Below are positions 58,666 to 59,543 of a DNA stretch of 59,543 bases, one piece after another; the stretch's first letter is position 1; the number at the start of each line of letters is the position of its first letter. A program made the translations under genes and the position numbers. Source of the DNA: Mangrovactinospora gilvigrisea (GTDB lineage Bacteria; Actinomycetota; Actinomycetes; Streptomycetales; Streptomycetaceae); contig NZ_MLCF01000059.1 of NCBI RefSeq assembly GCF_001879105.1, positions 1 to 59,543 on the forward strand. Direction: 5' to 3'. The notes beneath the pieces are model-generated. The model saw only the letters and a program-made list of their open reading frames with translations. It did not search any database and was not told where the DNA came from.

Positions 58666-59172
58666 CTACTTCCGCAGCTCGATGACGGTCTTTCCGATAC
58701 GGACGGGGGCACCGGGCTGGATGGGCATCGGGGAGGTCACCCGAGCCTGGCCCAGGAAGGTGCCGTTGGTGGAGCCGAGGTCCTCGACGAACCACTGCCC
58801 GTCGCGGTCCGGGTAGATCCTGGCATGCCGACTGGACGCGTAGTCGTCGTCGAGCACGATGGTCGAGTCATGGGCGCGGCCGAGGCTGATGGTCTGCCCC
58901 TGCAGGGCCACCGTGGTTCCGGCAAGGGTACCGGCGGTGATGACGAGTGTGGAGGGCTGTCCCCTCCGCTGTCGCCCGGAGGAGCGGGGCGCCTGCTGGC
59001 GCTGCGCGGCGGGCGGCGGGCCGGCCTGCGCGGGGGCGGGCCGGCGGGCGGCCCGCTGGGTGACCCGGGTGCCGAACAGATCGCTCCGGATCACCTGGAT
59101 CGCGACGATGACGAACAGCCACAGCACGGCCAGGAAGCCGAGCCGCATGACCGTCAGGGTCAGCTCTGACAT
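58666..59172 (-). CDS. fhaB: FHA domain protein FhaB
   Basis: The 168-residue protein has an N-terminal membrane segment (LGFLAVLWLFVIVAIQVI), a Pro/Gln/Arg linker and a C-terminal FHA domain (about 75-165) with phosphothreonine-binding residues in LGRAHDS, SSRHARI and GSTNGT. In mycobacteria FhaB (FipA) links phosphorylation to division. It is 10 bp downstream of fhaA. Confidence 0.95.
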   Translation of the reverse strand: MSELTLTVMRLGFLAVLWLFVIVAIQVIRSDLFGTRVTQRAARRPAPAQAGPPPAAQRQQAPRSSGRQRRGQPSTLVITAGTLAGTTVALQGQTISLGRAHDSTIVLDDDYASSRHARIYPDRDGQWFVEDLGSTNGTFLGQARVTSPMPIQPGAPVRIGKTVIELRK

Positions 59173-59182
59173 GGTCCCCGCT

Positions 59183-59543
59183 TCACCCTTCGGCTTGCCG
59201 ATACACGATGGTGGTGCTGCCCATGATGATGCGCGAGCCGTCCCGGAGCGTCGCGCGCCGGGTGCGCTGCCCGTCCACCACGATGCCGTTGGTGGAGTTC
59301 ATGTCCAGCACCATCGACGGCGAGCCGATGCGGATCTCGGCGTGCCGCCGCGAGACGCCCGGGTCGTCCACCCGGATGTCGGCCTCGGTGCTCCGGCCGA
59401 GCACCACGACCGGGCCGCTGACGCGGTGCTGCGCACCGTTGATCTCCAGCCAGACGCCGCCGCTCTCGCCGCCGCTGCCCGGGAAGCGGGCCACGTCGGA
59501 CGGCATGCCGCCGGGCGGCGGACCCGCGGGGGCGGGCGGGGGG
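59183..59543 (-). CDS. fhaA: FHA domain protein FhaA, C-terminal part (cut by window end)
   Basis: The last 120 codons are present: a Pro/Gly-rich linker running off the edge and a C-terminal FHA domain (VVLGRSTEAD, SRRHAEIR, DMNSTNGIVVDG). No stop is found between the ATG at 59506 and the edge, so that ATG is internal. In mycobacteria FhaA binds the phosphorylated MviN pseudokinase, which here would be the product encoded at 13.3 kb. Confidence 0.88.
   Translation of the reverse strand, partial: PPPAPAGPPPGGMPSDVARFPGSGGESGGVWLEINGAQHRVSGPVVVLGRSTEADIRVDDPGVSRRHAEIRIGSPSMVLDMNSTNGIVVDGQRTRRATLRDGSRIIMGSTTIVYRQAEG

Overview
This window is the replication-origin region of a high-GC actinobacterial chromosome. 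Gene order, class E sortases, leaderless starts, a long DnaA domain II and 14-bp parS sites all point to the Streptomyces/Kitasatospora/Streptacidiphilus group; the genus cannot be fixed from this sequence. The order cca, murJ, sigM, trxBA, cwlM, parBA, rsmG, jag, yidC, yidD, rnpA, rpmH, dnaA, dnaN, gnd, recF, DUF721, gyrBA is the classic actinobacterial origin arrangement. No insertion sequence, prophage, CRISPR array or rRNA operon was seen.

Left arm (1-27.3 kb). A PadR regulator with tandem operators precedes inositol-1-phosphate synthase. A MocR regulator and an EamA exporter share overlapping start codons, followed by an MFS transporter. Next come an LppU-like lipid-anchored/membrane protein and CCA-adding enzyme. 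A cell-envelope run follows: DUF6049 membrane protein, MurJ, pseudokinase, SigM, anti-sigma, TrxB, TrxA, CwlM. On the minus strand lie a GNAT enzyme, parB, parA, rsmG, khpB/jag, yidC, yidD, rnpA and rpmH. Eleven of the twelve parS-like sites found are in this arm.

Origin (27.3-30.7 kb). rpmH and dnaA have divergent promoters, and the dnaA promoter carries DnaA boxes. The 893-bp dnaA-dnaN gap holds about twenty DnaA boxes and ends in a triplet repeat resembling a DnaA-trio unwinding element.

Right arm (30.7-59.5 kb). The replication genes dnaN, recF, DUF721/DciA, gyrB and gyrA are followed by tRNA-Ile(GAT), small membrane proteins, a GNAT domain fused to an arginyl-tRNA synthetase with an altered HIGH motif, a DLW-39 peptide, tRNA-Ala(TGC), an LAETG sorting-signal protein, cyclophilin, rhomboid protease, CrgA, PabA and two class E sortases. 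The window ends in the minus-strand cluster fhaA (cut by the window edge), fhaB, pstP, rodA/ftsW, pbpA, pknB.

Together the window links three themes: initiation (oriC, DnaA, DnaN, gyrase, DciA), segregation (ParAB and parS), and kinase-controlled peptidoglycan synthesis (PknB, PstP, FhaA/B, MurJ, pseudokinase, CwlM, RodA/PbpA, CrgA). The observations most worth following are the GNAT-ArgRS fusion, the coincidence of almost every intergenic parS site with a terminator-like hairpin, the DnaA-trio candidate, and the back-to-back leaderless EamA/MocR starts.
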